Shown: piece after piece, positions 29,501-40,900 of the stretch
How the letters are laid out: every line of letters begins with the position of its first letter
Position numbering within the stretch: the first letter of the stretch is position 1
Assembly: GCF_000755165.1 (NCBI RefSeq)
Contig: NC_025855.1
Span: 62,001-126,000, forward strand
Direction: 5' to 3'
DNA length: 64,000 nt
Origin: Leishmania panamensis
Lineage: Eukaryota > Euglenozoa > Kinetoplastea > Trypanosomatida > Trypanosomatidae
Program-made: the position numbers and the translations under genes
The notes under the pieces: generated by a model
Seen by the model: the letters and a program-made list of their open reading frames with translations, nothing else
Told to the model about the DNA's origin: nothing
Databases searched by the model: none

Positions 29501-31175
29501 AAAAGGGGGGAGCAATGCGGTGACCCTGTGTCGTTGGCGGCGGCGGCAGCAGCAGCAGCAGCGACGTCGCCCGGGGAGTTGTCGGACTCGGTGGGGGGAT
29601 GGGGGCACGGTGATGTATGGGGAGAAGAGGCACTTTATTCGAGTACGGCGGTGTATGGCCTTTCATGTCGCCTTATTTGCAATCGTCTCCAGCTCGCGCC
29701 CCTGCGTTGCTTTCTCGCTTCTTTTTCCCTCTCTGCTCAAACACCCGTCATGCTGCGCACACAGGATGACGTCGCTGCGTGCTTTCTTCTCGGAAAGCTG
29801 ATTGGTGTGCAGCGCCCTGAGGCATTCGCACTCTCCGCCTCGTGCCTGGCCACTTGCCTGTCTTTCTTCTTTGGTTTGGCTTGAAAGTGCGTGACGGTGT
29901 CGCTGCCGTCTTTACTTTGCGCTCGCATTCGGGGAATTGAAGTCGCCCCTCTCCATTTTTTCCTTCGCTCTACTGCCGCTCCCCCGCCTCCCCTCCCGCC
30001 AGCATTGTCCATATCGTCCCAGGGAGCTGTAGTGGTTGGCTGCGTGCGTGCTCGTGTCTGGGTATCCTCCTCCAACCCCACACCCCTTTATGCGCACCAT
30101 TGGGGGTGTATGCTGTTCGATCGAAATTGCTGCGTGTTGAGTCTCGGGTGCGTGCGTGCGTATGTGTGTGTCGGGGTAACGATGTGGTCCACAAAGGAGG
30201 ATGGAGGGGGGGGTGGAGTCTGGAGAACTCCTTGTGGCTATTGTGGGCTTCATCTGCCCCCCCTCCTTCCCTCGTCCTCTACGTTACTGCGTCCGTGCCG
30301 CCAGTGCAGAGGCTCATTTCCCGGCGTTGGGTGACACCCGTATCGCCGAGCGTCGGGGCCGGTGTGTAGACGGGTGTACGGTGGCTCTCCTTTGCGCCCC
30401 CCCCCCCACCCCCTTTCCCGCTTCTCTGTCGCGCAGAGAAAAACCGAGCGAACTGCGGCCACATGGGAAAGTGAAACCCCCAAAACGAACGATGTAGGAT
30501 GCGTGCCAGCTGCCTCACGCATGCGATGACCCAAAAGGGAGCAGCGGCACTAGCAGCGGCAGCAACGTCCATGGCAGAAACGTCCCCTCTGCGCGGAATA
30601 AGCGTCTGTGTGCGGGTGCGCCTCCTCCCGCCTCTCCAACATACATGTGTGTGTGGAGAGAGACGTGTGGACCTGTTCTTGCTCCTCTCTTTCGCCGTTT
30701 CAGCTCTACGTCTCCCTCCCTTCCCCCGCCGCCATCACTCGGGTATCCACACACACACACACACACACACACACAAGCATGCATCTACATAAGGCACCTC
30801 ACGTGTTGTAGACCCGTGACGATAAAGACAGCGCCCACCCCACGACCTCTCTCTTTTCCTACCCGCGCGTGAAGACAGCGCGGGGTGTGAAGCTCTGCCC
30901 CGCCACACCGCCTTACCGACAAAGGACAGGAATTGAAGAGGCACGAGAGAAGACAGGCGGTCGCAAATTTTTCTGCAGGTGCGTGGCGGCGCTCTGAGCG
31001 TCTCCATTCATCGCTTGAACGCGTCTGTGATTTTTGCTCTCTTTCTTCCTCACTGTTGTCTGTAAGCCCCCACTAGAGGGACGTTTTCCCAAGCCTACGT
31101 AGCCACCCCCTGTGTGTGTGTGCTGACTGTGGCCGCTACCACACAAGCGAAGACGGCAAGTCGAGGTGTGGTCCA
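29501..31175. other. Spacer 29.5-31.2 kb
   Basis: No gene seen. It holds a (CA)14 run at 30748-30775, C homopolymers near 30400, and a T/C tract leading to AG at 31065-31066, a candidate acceptor for the exonuclease gene. Confidence 0.6.
30748..30775. repeat. (CA)14 microsatellite
   Basis: Perfect CA run in the 29.5-31.2 kb spacer. Confidence 0.95.
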
Positions 31176-33959
31176 ATGCCTTTCATTTCCCTTCAAGGCT
31201 CTCACTCCGCGGCACTCGACGGCGAGGGACCACACCTGGCACATCGAAGACGTCCCTCGTCATCCGCGCCTTCCTCTGCCAGCAGCCGTAGCAGCAGTCA
31301 AGGCAAGCCCAGCAGCGTGCACTGTGCGTCCTCTCCATTGGCAACCCCCGTCATTGTCGGCGCCACCTCATCAGAACGCAGAAATGGTGAGAAGAAGAGC
31401 CGACACAAAAAAGCGCGGCAGGGAGAAGATGCCACGAGGGAGATAACGTGCCCACCTCCGCCGGCACCGCAGCAGCGCCAGCCCCACGAGCTGAGCCGTG
31501 GCACTACTGCTCCAACTCCGCTGCAGCAGCGCTTCTCTGAAGTGGAGCTGCAGTTCCAGCTCGAGCAAGACCGTGCGCAGCGCTCAGCGCTTGCACCACA
31601 CGACATTGCCAACCTCATTCTCTGGTGTGTGCCGGCGCCAGTCCCGATCATCGAGTCGCCACGCGTTTTCTTTATCAAGAACAAGTCGTACGTGCGTAAC
31701 GCCGTTGTCATCTACGTGAACGGCTGGTCGTATGATGAGATGCTGTGCACCGGCGTCGGTCTTCCGAGAACGCGCGGTGAGGCGCATCACCACAGCGCTC
31801 CCCAAGAGCAAGCCACCCCACCGCACTCGACGGCCACGAATGACAGCACCACGGGTCATGCTGTGGAGAGCACCGCAACGGCAGCGAATGCAAAGGACGA
31901 TGATGATTCGACTGCGCACTGGGACAAGGAGCTGTGCAGTGCTATGCTGCGTCCGGTGCGAGAGGGCCGATGCTGGGCGCGCCAGAGTCGTGGAGCGGGT
32001 TGTGCTGGCGGGGTGCAGTACTGCCCACTCTTCATTCCAAGCACCCGCAATGAACTGGAGAAGGACCTGTGGTGGCGCAACGACGCGCTGGGCCGGCTAA
32101 GATCCTCTTCGGCTGCCTCGTCCTCAGCGGTGAATCGCTTCCACCCAAACTTCCGTCGCGGCGGTGAGGAGAGGGACGGGTCGGATGTCCATTGCGCGAG
32201 CCCCGCCGTCAGGGATGCCCGCGGCGTCGGTACCATGTTTCAACAGGCATTACAGGCACACGCGAAGTCGGGCACAGCCGACGGCGCAGCCTCCGGGGAT
32301 ATCTCTGTGATGGCCGCATCGCCCCCAGCAGCGGCCTCGCCTACCTTCGCATCGGACGCCTTCCAGCAGTACCAGCACCTCTGGGCGAATCGGGACCTTC
32401 TTCAGCAGTACGCCTTGCACCTCCCCGAGCACACAGCTGAGCTGCACGAGTTAGGCTTCACCCTTGCGCCTCCTCCAGAGTCGACGGCTGCCGCGCCTGC
32501 GGCTGACAAGGAAACTGCCCTGCAAGGGGGCAACGGCGTGGGAGGTGCACAGGACAGCTGGGTGAGCTTCCCAGCGCCTTCCACCACTGCCACAGCAGAC
32601 GCCACCTCCGCGACAGGGCGAGGGGTGAGGGTTGTCGCTTTTGATTGTGAGATGGTGCAGATCGAGGGCGGTGAGAGTGCGCTGGCTCGAGCGACGCTAG
32701 TAGACGTGCTGACGGGCAGCGTGGTGCTGGATCTGCTCGTCAAGCCACGTCAGCGCATTACAGATTATCGGACTCGCTTCAGCGGCATTGATGCCGCGAT
32801 GCTCGAGCCCGTCTCCACCACCCTCGCAGACTGCCAGCAGGCGCTACAGCGCCTTGTCGACACGCAGACCTTTGTGGTCGGCCACAGCCTCGAGAACGAC
32901 TTCAAGGCATGCAAGTGCATCCCCAACTGCTACGTGCTGGACACAACGCGGTTGTTCCCACATCCGGCAGGACTTCCCTACAAGAACGCCCTGCGCTTCC
33001 TCGCCCAGCGCTACCTTCAGCGACGCATTCAGCAAGGCCCGCACAACAGTGCCACTGACGCCGTGGTGAGCGCGGAGCTGACGCAGCTGAAGCTCATCAA
33101 CGGCCCCTCCTTTGGCGTGCGACCGCGCGTGAGCGTCTTGGGTTGCATCACCGAGGCGGACCCGAATGTTCAGATTTACCTGTTCGACGACGCCGTCACG
33201 CTGACTTCCCTCCTGCCCGCACCGCAGAGCAACGCCTCCTCTGCAACTTACGGAGAGACGAGCGGGGGCACGGTGCCAAGTGCGCCTCCATCATCTGCAG
33301 CAAGCTCAGGTCGTATTGATGCCGTGCCCGTGCGTCATGATGAGGACGCGATGCGCAAAGCTGTGCGTGCTCTGCAGCGCCGCGTGAGCCAGCAGGCCCA
33401 TGAAGCTGCCGCCGTTGCCAACGGCACCGATGGCGACAAGGCCGCATCACACAAGCCAAGCTTCTCTCTGTTCTGGGTTCAGTTAACACAAGCGAAGGTG
33501 GATGTGACTCTGCCGCCAGCACAACCATCGGCGCCGTTCCCTGCGGTGGCAGCAGGAGAGGAAAGCGAGACTGGCGAGAAAACGCCATTCGCTGGGGTCT
33601 TCAGGAGCTGTGACACGAGCTCTGCGCGCATGGTAGCGCAGTTCCGCAGGGTGCACGACACGAACCGCCGCGTGCTGCAGATAATTGAGGCCTGCCCGGA
33701 TGAGACAATCATCGTCGTGTTGACGGGCCGCTGCGATGGGGAGGCTGGAGGAAACCACTTCTCGCGTGCACAGGGCACATGCTTTGCGTTCGTGAAGGAC
33801 AGAGGCGCCCCTGGCCCGCGGGCAGACGAGCTGACCAAGCTGACCGACGAGAGCAGCGGGAGCGCACTGCCGCGTGAGTCGGCGGCGGCGGTGCCTCATC
33901 ATGTGGGCATCAAGACTGCCATGATTGACAGCACACCTCGCGCCTGCCAGCAGCAGTAA
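31176..33959 (+). CDS. DEDDh 3'-5' RNA exonuclease, REXO5/REX-type
   Basis: A 927-residue protein with an exonuclease domain at about 482-650. The DEDDh catalytic set is visible: D490 and E492 in FDCEMV, D575 in GHSLENDF, H623 and D628 in HNSATDA, with DTTRLFPH and a Leu-rich turn between. Upstream (about 140-190) lies the segment LILWCVPAPVP...FFIKNKSYVRNAVVIYVNGW, which resembles the N-terminal block of metazoan REXO5/NEF-sp, and a short LHELGF segment before the domain fits the same family. Long Ser/Ala/Thr-rich inserts account for the unusual length. Such enzymes trim 3' ends of snoRNA, tRNA and rRNA in the nucleus. An in-frame stretch upstream to 31116 lacks an ATG and was not used. Active-site completeness predicts a working nuclease. 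Confidence 0.88.
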   Translation: MPFISLQGSHSAALDGEGPHLAHRRRPSSSAPSSASSRSSSQGKPSSVHCASSPLATPVIVGATSSERRNGEKKSRHKKARQGEDATREITCPPPPAPQQRQPHELSRGTTAPTPLQQRFSEVELQFQLEQDRAQRSALAPHDIANLILWCVPAPVPIIESPRVFFIKNKSYVRNAVVIYVNGWSYDEMLCTGVGLPRTRGEAHHHSAPQEQATPPHSTATNDSTTGHAVESTATAANAKDDDDSTAHWDKELCSAMLRPVREGRCWARQSRGAGCAGGVQYCPLFIPSTRNELEKDLWWRNDALGRLRSSSAASSSAVNRFHPNFRRGGEERDGSDVHCASPAVRDARGVGTMFQQALQAHAKSGTADGAASGDISVMAASPPAAASPTFASDAFQQYQHLWANRDLLQQYALHLPEHTAELHELGFTLAPPPESTAAAPAADKETALQGGNGVGGAQDSWVSFPAPSTTATADATSATGRGVRVVAFDCEMVQIEGGESALARATLVDVLTGSVVLDLLVKPRQRITDYRTRFSGIDAAMLEPVSTTLADCQQALQRLVDTQTFVVGHSLENDFKACKCIPNCYVLDTTRLFPHPAGLPYKNALRFLAQRYLQRRIQQGPHNSATDAVVSAELTQLKLINGPSFGVRPRVSVLGCITEADPNVQIYLFDDAVTLTSLLPAPQSNASSATYGETSGGTVPSAPPSSAASSGRIDAVPVRHDEDAMRKAVRALQRRVSQQAHEAAAVANGTDGDKAASHKPSFSLFWVQLTQAKVDVTLPPAQPSAPFPAVAAGEESETGEKTPFAGVFRSCDTSSARMVAQFRRVHDTNRRVLQIIEACPDETIIVVLTGRCDGEAGGNHFSRAQGTCFAFVKDRGAPGPRADELTKLTDESSGSALPRESAAAVPHHVGIKTAMIDSTPRACQQQ

Positions 33960-34936
33960 ACCGCGGTATTCAAGTAAGAATGGCCGTTCGTGTTCACGTG
34001 CGTATACTGGAGGCATCTGGAGCGCTATGCGGCACTTCTCCCATTTCCTCGCTCTCCGTGTCCGCTGACTTTCTCTCCTTTGTTCTGTAGGACGTGTGGG
34101 CCCCACGGGCGGCAGCTGCTCTTCGTCCTCAGCGAGATGGTAAGAGCAGAGGTGTGCAAAGAATAAGAGGCGCTGTGGCAGTGCACCCGCGACTTGGCGC
34201 GTCATCTTCCGCGGTTGTGAGGGAGGAGCCTCACCCCATCCCATCATCTCCTTCGCTATTCTCCTCTCCTTTCACTTTCCCCACATCCTTCCGCAGATGC
34301 TGGCTATTCAGAGTGCACTTGACCCTCCTCTTAACTTTCTCGATCAAAGCATGTGTCACTGGCGCCGACAACGTGTGCATAGGTTTCGGGTATGTCTTGA
34401 GAGGCCCCCTCCCCCACCCCACCCCACCCCGGAACCCTTTCGACATCTCCCCGCTTGTCACACCTCTTCTTGATTTTCCTAATGTGTTCTGCTCTGCTCT
34501 GCTCCGCCCCCCTCTCTCTCCATCGACAAGGCTTGGCCTTTTTCTCCCTCGACGGTGTACGTCATCACCGCCTCCCTCCTCCACGCACACACACACACAC
34601 ACGCACAGGCATACCCAAAGGGGCGGGGATACGAGAAGGCCAGAGGCACTGGCACCGAAGGGGAAAACCAAGGCCACACACATCTGCACACTCACAGCTT
34701 GGCAGCCACGTGTCGCGACGGCACCCTTCCTTCTGCTCATCCACCCCACTTCCCTCCGGCTCAGTCTTGGTACTCGTCAGAGCCCTTCCCCAGCCTCGGC
34801 TTGTCCATGCATACTGGTTTTCTTGTTTTCCCTCTCGCTGCTCCCTTCGCTGGCGTGTTTAGGCCAGGGCTCTTCTTCTCACTCACCCCTCCCCACTGCT
34901 CTCGTTCACGGCACTGCTCATCGTGGCCTGTGTGCC
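33960..34936. other. Spacer before the 2350-residue protein gene
   Basis: No separate gene; the reading frame of the next gene stays open here but contains no ATG. A (CA)n run lies at about 34584-34605. A T/C tract ends in AG at 34861-34862. Confidence 0.65.
34861..34862 (+). promoter_or_regulatory. Probable spliced-leader acceptor AG
   Basis: An AG after the tract ttttcttgttttccctctcg and following T/C-rich sequence, 74 bases before the only in-frame ATG (34937). It supports that start over the long ATG-free upstream opening. Confidence 0.5.
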
Positions 34937-37900
34937 ATGCTGGAGAGTCGTCCACCGCGTGGGTGGGCTGCGCCACCATCCGTCACTATCGCCAATAGCA
35001 ATGGCGCTAGCGTGGACCTGAACAAGGTATACAGTCACCCGCCGTGCATGGGGAAAACCGCTGCAGGAAATCTGTTGTCCCTGCCAGCGAGCACCTCCGC
35101 GGGCAGCAGGGGGGCGGTATGTAAAGGTGGCATGGGCTCGGTCGCCCATGGCAATGGCAGTGCTGCTGCCCGTAGCCCCGCTCCGCCTTCCACAACCACG
35201 TTCTCAGCCAATGCCGACACTCCCATCGCGGAGACGGAGGCGGGCGCAGGCACCTTCTCATCAACCGCCGCTGCAGCGACGCTGGACTTGCCACAAAGTG
35301 AGGAGGAGGTGACGAACTATGTGCTCTATGACGGGTTGCCGCACGTCGGCCCCGCCTCGCGCCGGGCCCAGCAGCGGCAGAGCGAGGCCTACTACCGGTT
35401 CCAGCACCGCATTCACGAGCGCACCGAGGCCGCGCACGCGTTGGTACTGTCCGCCAACCCGCTGTCGCTCTCTGTCATGGACTCCCAGCTGCGCCTGTAC
35501 CGCTGGCGCGTGACGCAGGCACAAACACTCACTGAGGCCACCTCCATCTTGCAGGACTACGTTGTCGAGACGGCAAAACACGGCTACCGTGTGCGCCGTC
35601 GTGCGTCACCGCTCAGACAGAGTCGCTACGCGCATGGACGTGGGCGTGCTACGCTGAAGCAGAGGGCGCAGGAGGAGCTGGAGAGGTTGGGTCTCAAGGA
35701 CACCGTACAAGACAGCGCTGGGGCGTCTGCGGATGGCACTCGTATGGGCAGGGGGGCTATCGCTGCCAGGAGACACCCCAATGACAGCGGTGCCTCCGAC
35801 AGGCATCCAGACCAAGAAGCGGAGGAGGAGGAAGAGGAAGGGCTGGACGACGCGGCCCTCAAGGATGACGTGGAGAGCGCGCTGCCGCCGCCACCGCCTG
35901 ACACGCTGCCGCGGCTGGTTCTCGTGGACGCCTTCACCCACGAGGACCTCGGCGACATTGCCCGCCACGTGCGCTTTGTTGACCAGGAGTACGGGCTGGA
36001 GATGCTGCTCGTGCTCCTGCTTCCCAATGATGCCGGGATGATGACTGTGTCGATGCAGGGCGCAGGCTTTGTCGTAACCCCAACGCACCACATCACGATG
36101 GAAGATGCCTACGCAGCCGGGTACGACCTTGTGTTGGCGCACAGCATGGACAATCTCCTCGTCGACTTCTTCACGAGCGAGTTTGTGTCGTCGGTGGGAC
36201 GGTGGCGCAACGACGTGCGCTCCAAGGCAGCGGTGGGCAACTACATGAGTCTACGCAGCGTCCTCCTCGGCGGGCTGGACATGGATGCCCTTCAGCGTCT
36301 CGCCTGGGATAACCGGGTTGACGACGCCGGGGTACTAGAGGTGCTTGGAGCCCAGTCGCTCTCCACGCAGGGCGGAGCTCAACGCTACGGCGAGGCTAGC
36401 CGGAATCTACTGCAGCAGCAGGGAGGTGCCGAGGCTGAAGTCGGCGCCAAGTGTTCCGGCAGTGGAGCGAGTCGCTGCAGCCGCAGCGGCTCTGTCGAGT
36501 CCGACGCTGACCTCGCTCAGAGCCAGGGTGAGCCAATTCTTGGCGTGGGCGTGCCGCGGCTGCGCAGGCGCCCAACGAGTGTGGCGCACTTTGGGGTTCG
36601 TCTGCCGGCTAATCAACACGCACTGCATGAGCCCATTTTGAGCTTCTCCACTAAAAGAGACGTCTTCGCTAGTGTGATGACGCAGGAGGTGTATCCCTGG
36701 TACTCACACTCTCGTCGTCGCTGTCATACCAGCGAAGTAGGAGACGGGGCGGGCGGCGCCGAGGACGACGTGGACGTGTCGAAGCACCAGCAGCGCCTCC
36801 TACAAGAGGCACTAGAGAAAGAGCTGGGCCGTTTGCTGGCCGAGAACGAAAGCAAGCAGGCGTCCATCGATGCCATGCAAGAAGAGGTGGAGCGGCTGCA
36901 TCGCACCGTAGCCGTCCTCCGACGACACCACTCTGGTGCTCCTGGCGCGGCCGGCGACGGTGTCAACGCGAAAACCCTTCCGGAGCGCCCCGACAGCGGC
37001 TCAACAGTGCACCTTAGCAAGCAGCAGCAGGTGTATATCCTCAAGGAGCGGCTGGAGATGGCGAATGACCGAATTATGACCCTTCTGAAAGGTGGGCGAC
37101 CTAGCGGAGCCCCCACGTCCCCCCGTCGGCGTGGCGGACGTCGGTTCAGCGGCGGGAGCCGACGCCCTGGCGGTGGCCGTGCGGGAATTACCGCCCAATC
37201 ACCAGAGCAGACGTCTCGCTCGAGGACGTATTCCCCGCTTCTCATCAACGCCATCGTGCGGGAGGCGGAGCAGATGACCGCGCTGGACTCGGACGCCAAC
37301 CTCTCGCTCACTCAGCTGGAGCTTCACCTTCAGGAGATGAAGGCCGCCTCTAACAACGCCGCCAGCAAAGCAGCGGCCGGCCAAAAGCAGCGCAGGGAGC
37401 GCGAGGCGGCGGACCGGGTAATTCGCTCTCTCCAACTGGAGCTCAAGGAGCTGCAGGGGCGCCTGGACGATACGGACTTCGGTAACAGCCAGACGGCGGC
37501 AGAGAGCTCTGATGGGCTGCAGGCGCGCATGGCGGGTCGCTTGCAGGCCGCGCTGGAGGTGCTGGAGGCACAGACTCTGCGCATCCGGCATCTGGAGGAG
37601 CTGCGGCAGATGGATCAGCTGCTGCTGAGCGCCACCCTCAGTCAAGAAAGTGCGAAGGGCCAGAAGAAGGGTGCCGGTAGCAATCGCAGCCCTACCGCGG
37701 GCATCGTCGGCGCCTCAGACAACACGGACGATGGGGACCGGAACAGCAGCTCCAGCGCGGACGTCGACGAGGTCGACGCTCTCGCAAGCAGGCGCGGTGC
37801 CGCTCGAGGTCACAGGGCACAGCGCCCGCGCGCCACAAGTAAGAAGGCAGCCAAGCCGCGCTTTGGGGTAGAATCCGTGCCGGCTGGCAAAAAGGGGGTG

Positions 37901-40900
37901 GCTGGCAGTGGTGCTGGAGCGGCGGCGTCGACGTACTTCACGAAGGGGGGTGCCAACGCAGTAAAGGTCATCGATAGCGACAGCACCCAAAGGGAGGGTA
38001 TGGAGGAGGCTGTCGCGCGACGCACCGAGGCTGCCGTGCAGGACGCCGTGACCTCCCTCCAACGCTCCCATCGCCAGCAGCTCGCTGCTCTCCTCCAGGT
38101 GTGCAAGACGCAACTCACCCGGGTAGCACTGAAGCTTCAGAAGCCCTCCACCAGTGCGTACGCAGCGCTGCTGCAGGAGGAGCTCTCCCGTGCAGAGCAG
38201 GACCGGCACAGTGCGTGGATGCGTCTGCAGTTTACGCTGAATGGCCTTGGCCCGGACCAGTACGATGCGACGCTCGCGAACGGAGCGTTATCCTCAGCAG
38301 CAGCAGCGACAGCGCCTCTCGGCGCTCTGACGGCCATGGTGACCCCCGGCCTGGATGCGACCGACATCGCTGCAGCTGCTGGTCCTCTCGATGGTGCCAA
38401 TGCGGTCCCGATCGGTGCGGTGACGGACCCGCAGGTGCGATGCGTGGCTGCAAGCATCGCGCGCGAGTACGCGGCGTATGGTCTGCGCGTCGCCTACATG
38501 ACCAGCGAGCTCCAACGCGTGAAGCAGGCCATGATGACCTCGCAAGGGCATCAGCCGGAGTCCGCAGCCGCAGCGATGCCCGTCGTTGCGGATGTCTCAC
38601 CCGAGCAACTTCTCTCCGCTTGCCAGGCAGCCAAGACTTACGTACAGGCCACGATCGAGGGGTGTGGGTCGACTCAAGCTTATCTTGAGGCTGTGCAAGC
38701 AGAACTCGTCACCGAGCAGCAGCTTCGCCCCTGGTGTGACGTGAAAAGTCAGCAGCTTTTCAGTGCAGCGCACACAACGCCGTCGCCCTCTTGCATGGTG
38801 CTCGTGCCGTCCACGCTGCACCTGGCCGCATCCACGTCCAGCGCTGCTGGCACACAGAACCATGCCCTAGACAACGCGCCTCCCTGGATAGTGTCCTCGA
38901 GTGATGACCAGGTAGTGCTGCTTGCGGACGTGGATGCGAGCATGCGTGATGTCGCAGACGTGTATGCCACGCTGCTGCGTGCACTGACACCGAAAATCAG
39001 TGGGGCTGTTGTGTGCAACTCTACCCCCGCCAGCGGCAGCGAGAAGCGCGCCTCCAAGTGGCGCAGGAGGCCTGTAGTCTCGCCGACGCAGTCCAAAGCG
39101 ACTGGGCCGCAGCAGAAGGCGCAGCGCCAATCTGTCGCCACGCCAGCCGACAAGAGTGCCGACGACTCCCCGGATGAGTTGGACTCCCTTCTACCCCTTC
39201 ACCAGCCTGCTGGGCCCACCATGGAAGCAGCTATGGCCATGTTGCCCCTTCACCGAGATGGCGTGGCCGGCTATCAGGGACAGCTAAACCGCCTCTACAC
39301 CGCCGAAGGAGCCCACAGTGTCGCGCAAAGGCGGCTCTATGAGGCAATCCTTCGCGCCTACCAGCAGCACCGCATTCACCCAGTGCACATGGCGGCGGTG
39401 GAGTATGCGGTGGGTTTGCCGCTGCTGGACCTTCGCCGCAGCGATGGTGGCATCGCGAAGGACAGGTCGAGTGAGTCGCTTACCTCGGAGGGCGAGGTGC
39501 CGGTGGACCTCATTTTTGCCCAGGCAGGCGCTGCGCACGCGCAGCATCGCGAGGTGATCGCGCTTCTGGAGCTCATTACGCCTACGACAGCGCGAGGGCT
39601 GCTCGCACTTACAAGGGAACTACGACAGATGCAAGGCCTGCTCGATCGCGAGGATGATGAAGCCGTCTTCGCTGGAGCTCTCAACGGAACTGGTCCACCG
39701 TGCACCTCACCGGTGTTCTTATCCGCCGTGGATGCAGCAGTGCTCGGATGCGTCGTTGATGAGCTGCGGTGGCGGCAGTGGCAGCACTCTGTGCTACCAA
39801 GCAAGGACAGCAAGGACTCCTCTGACCCCGTGCCACTTTCGGCTGCTGGCGCTGCGCCTAGCGAGCTCGTTACGGCGCTAATGCTGGCGCGCCGCCACAA
39901 GAGTAGAGGTGACAGCAGTAGCACCCCCACCGAGGACGGTGGTCCGGCTCTAGAAGATGCCCGGGGCATTGCTCACTACATGGCCTTCTGCGCTGCGCCA
40001 GAGCGGGCCGCTGGCAACGCTCGCTCGAAGCGGAGATCATCTGTGCAGGGGTCCAGTGGATCGCAGGCGTCTGAGGCAGAAGACCTGTTTCACCTAACCG
40101 ACGTGCCGTTGATGCCGAGCAATGCGAGCGGCACCAGTCCCTTGGCCGCGGCCGGCAGCGACGACTCCGATGTTGGCCTCAAGGTTGCACACGAGCTGGC
40201 GGCGCTCTTTAGCAAGCGTCATCCGCAAAACGCGGATGGCGGTGATGACGGGGCCGCAGCGATGCTTGCAGACATCTATCTCGATGACGACGAGGGCAGG
40301 GGAGCGGGCAAGTTTGGCGGAGACTCGAACAAGGAGGCGATGCGCAGTATCCGGCGAGAACTGGAGTATCTGCAGGCAGTGAAGCAACAGCGCATGTGGG
40401 AGCTCATGATGCGGTTCGAGTTGCAGAAGGAGCGTAGCGCTGGCAACGACAGCAGCGGCAGCCGCCCGGCGAAGTGGGGCGTTGCTGGTGAGCACAGTGG
40501 CGATGGCGGTGCCCTGCTGCCCTCCATCGACCCCGACCGTCTCACCTTCGAGGTAAAATCTGGTAGTCCTGCGTGGTACGGGATGGAGGCTGCAAAACGG
40601 GTGCACAACATCCTGCGCCGCCGCGCGCGTCCTGATCAGATCATCGTCGGTGGCGGTCCGCACGGCGGCAGCGTTGGCATCGAGCTCAGTCGCCGTACCG
40701 CGCAGCCGGCTCCAAGCACGGCAGGCAGCAGCAAGACTGGCAATGTTGGCAGTGGTCTGCCGAGTCCGGAGGACGAGGGCTACGCACGCTCGTCTGGTGA
40801 AGAGGAGGCGTTGTACACCCTCAGGCCGTATGCGTCAAATCAGCAGCCCAATCGCACTGATGGGCGTGCCACTCCATCCATAGCACCCCTTCCCCCCCTG

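Noticed and set aside
31116..31175. Twenty-residue Cys-containing extension of the exonuclease
   Set aside because: No ATG in frame upstream of 31176; the CADCG-like words arise from a TG run.
34094..34936. N-terminal extension of the 2350-residue protein
   Set aside because: Frame begins at GTG and has no ATG before 34937; contains a CA microsatellite and pyrimidine tracts.
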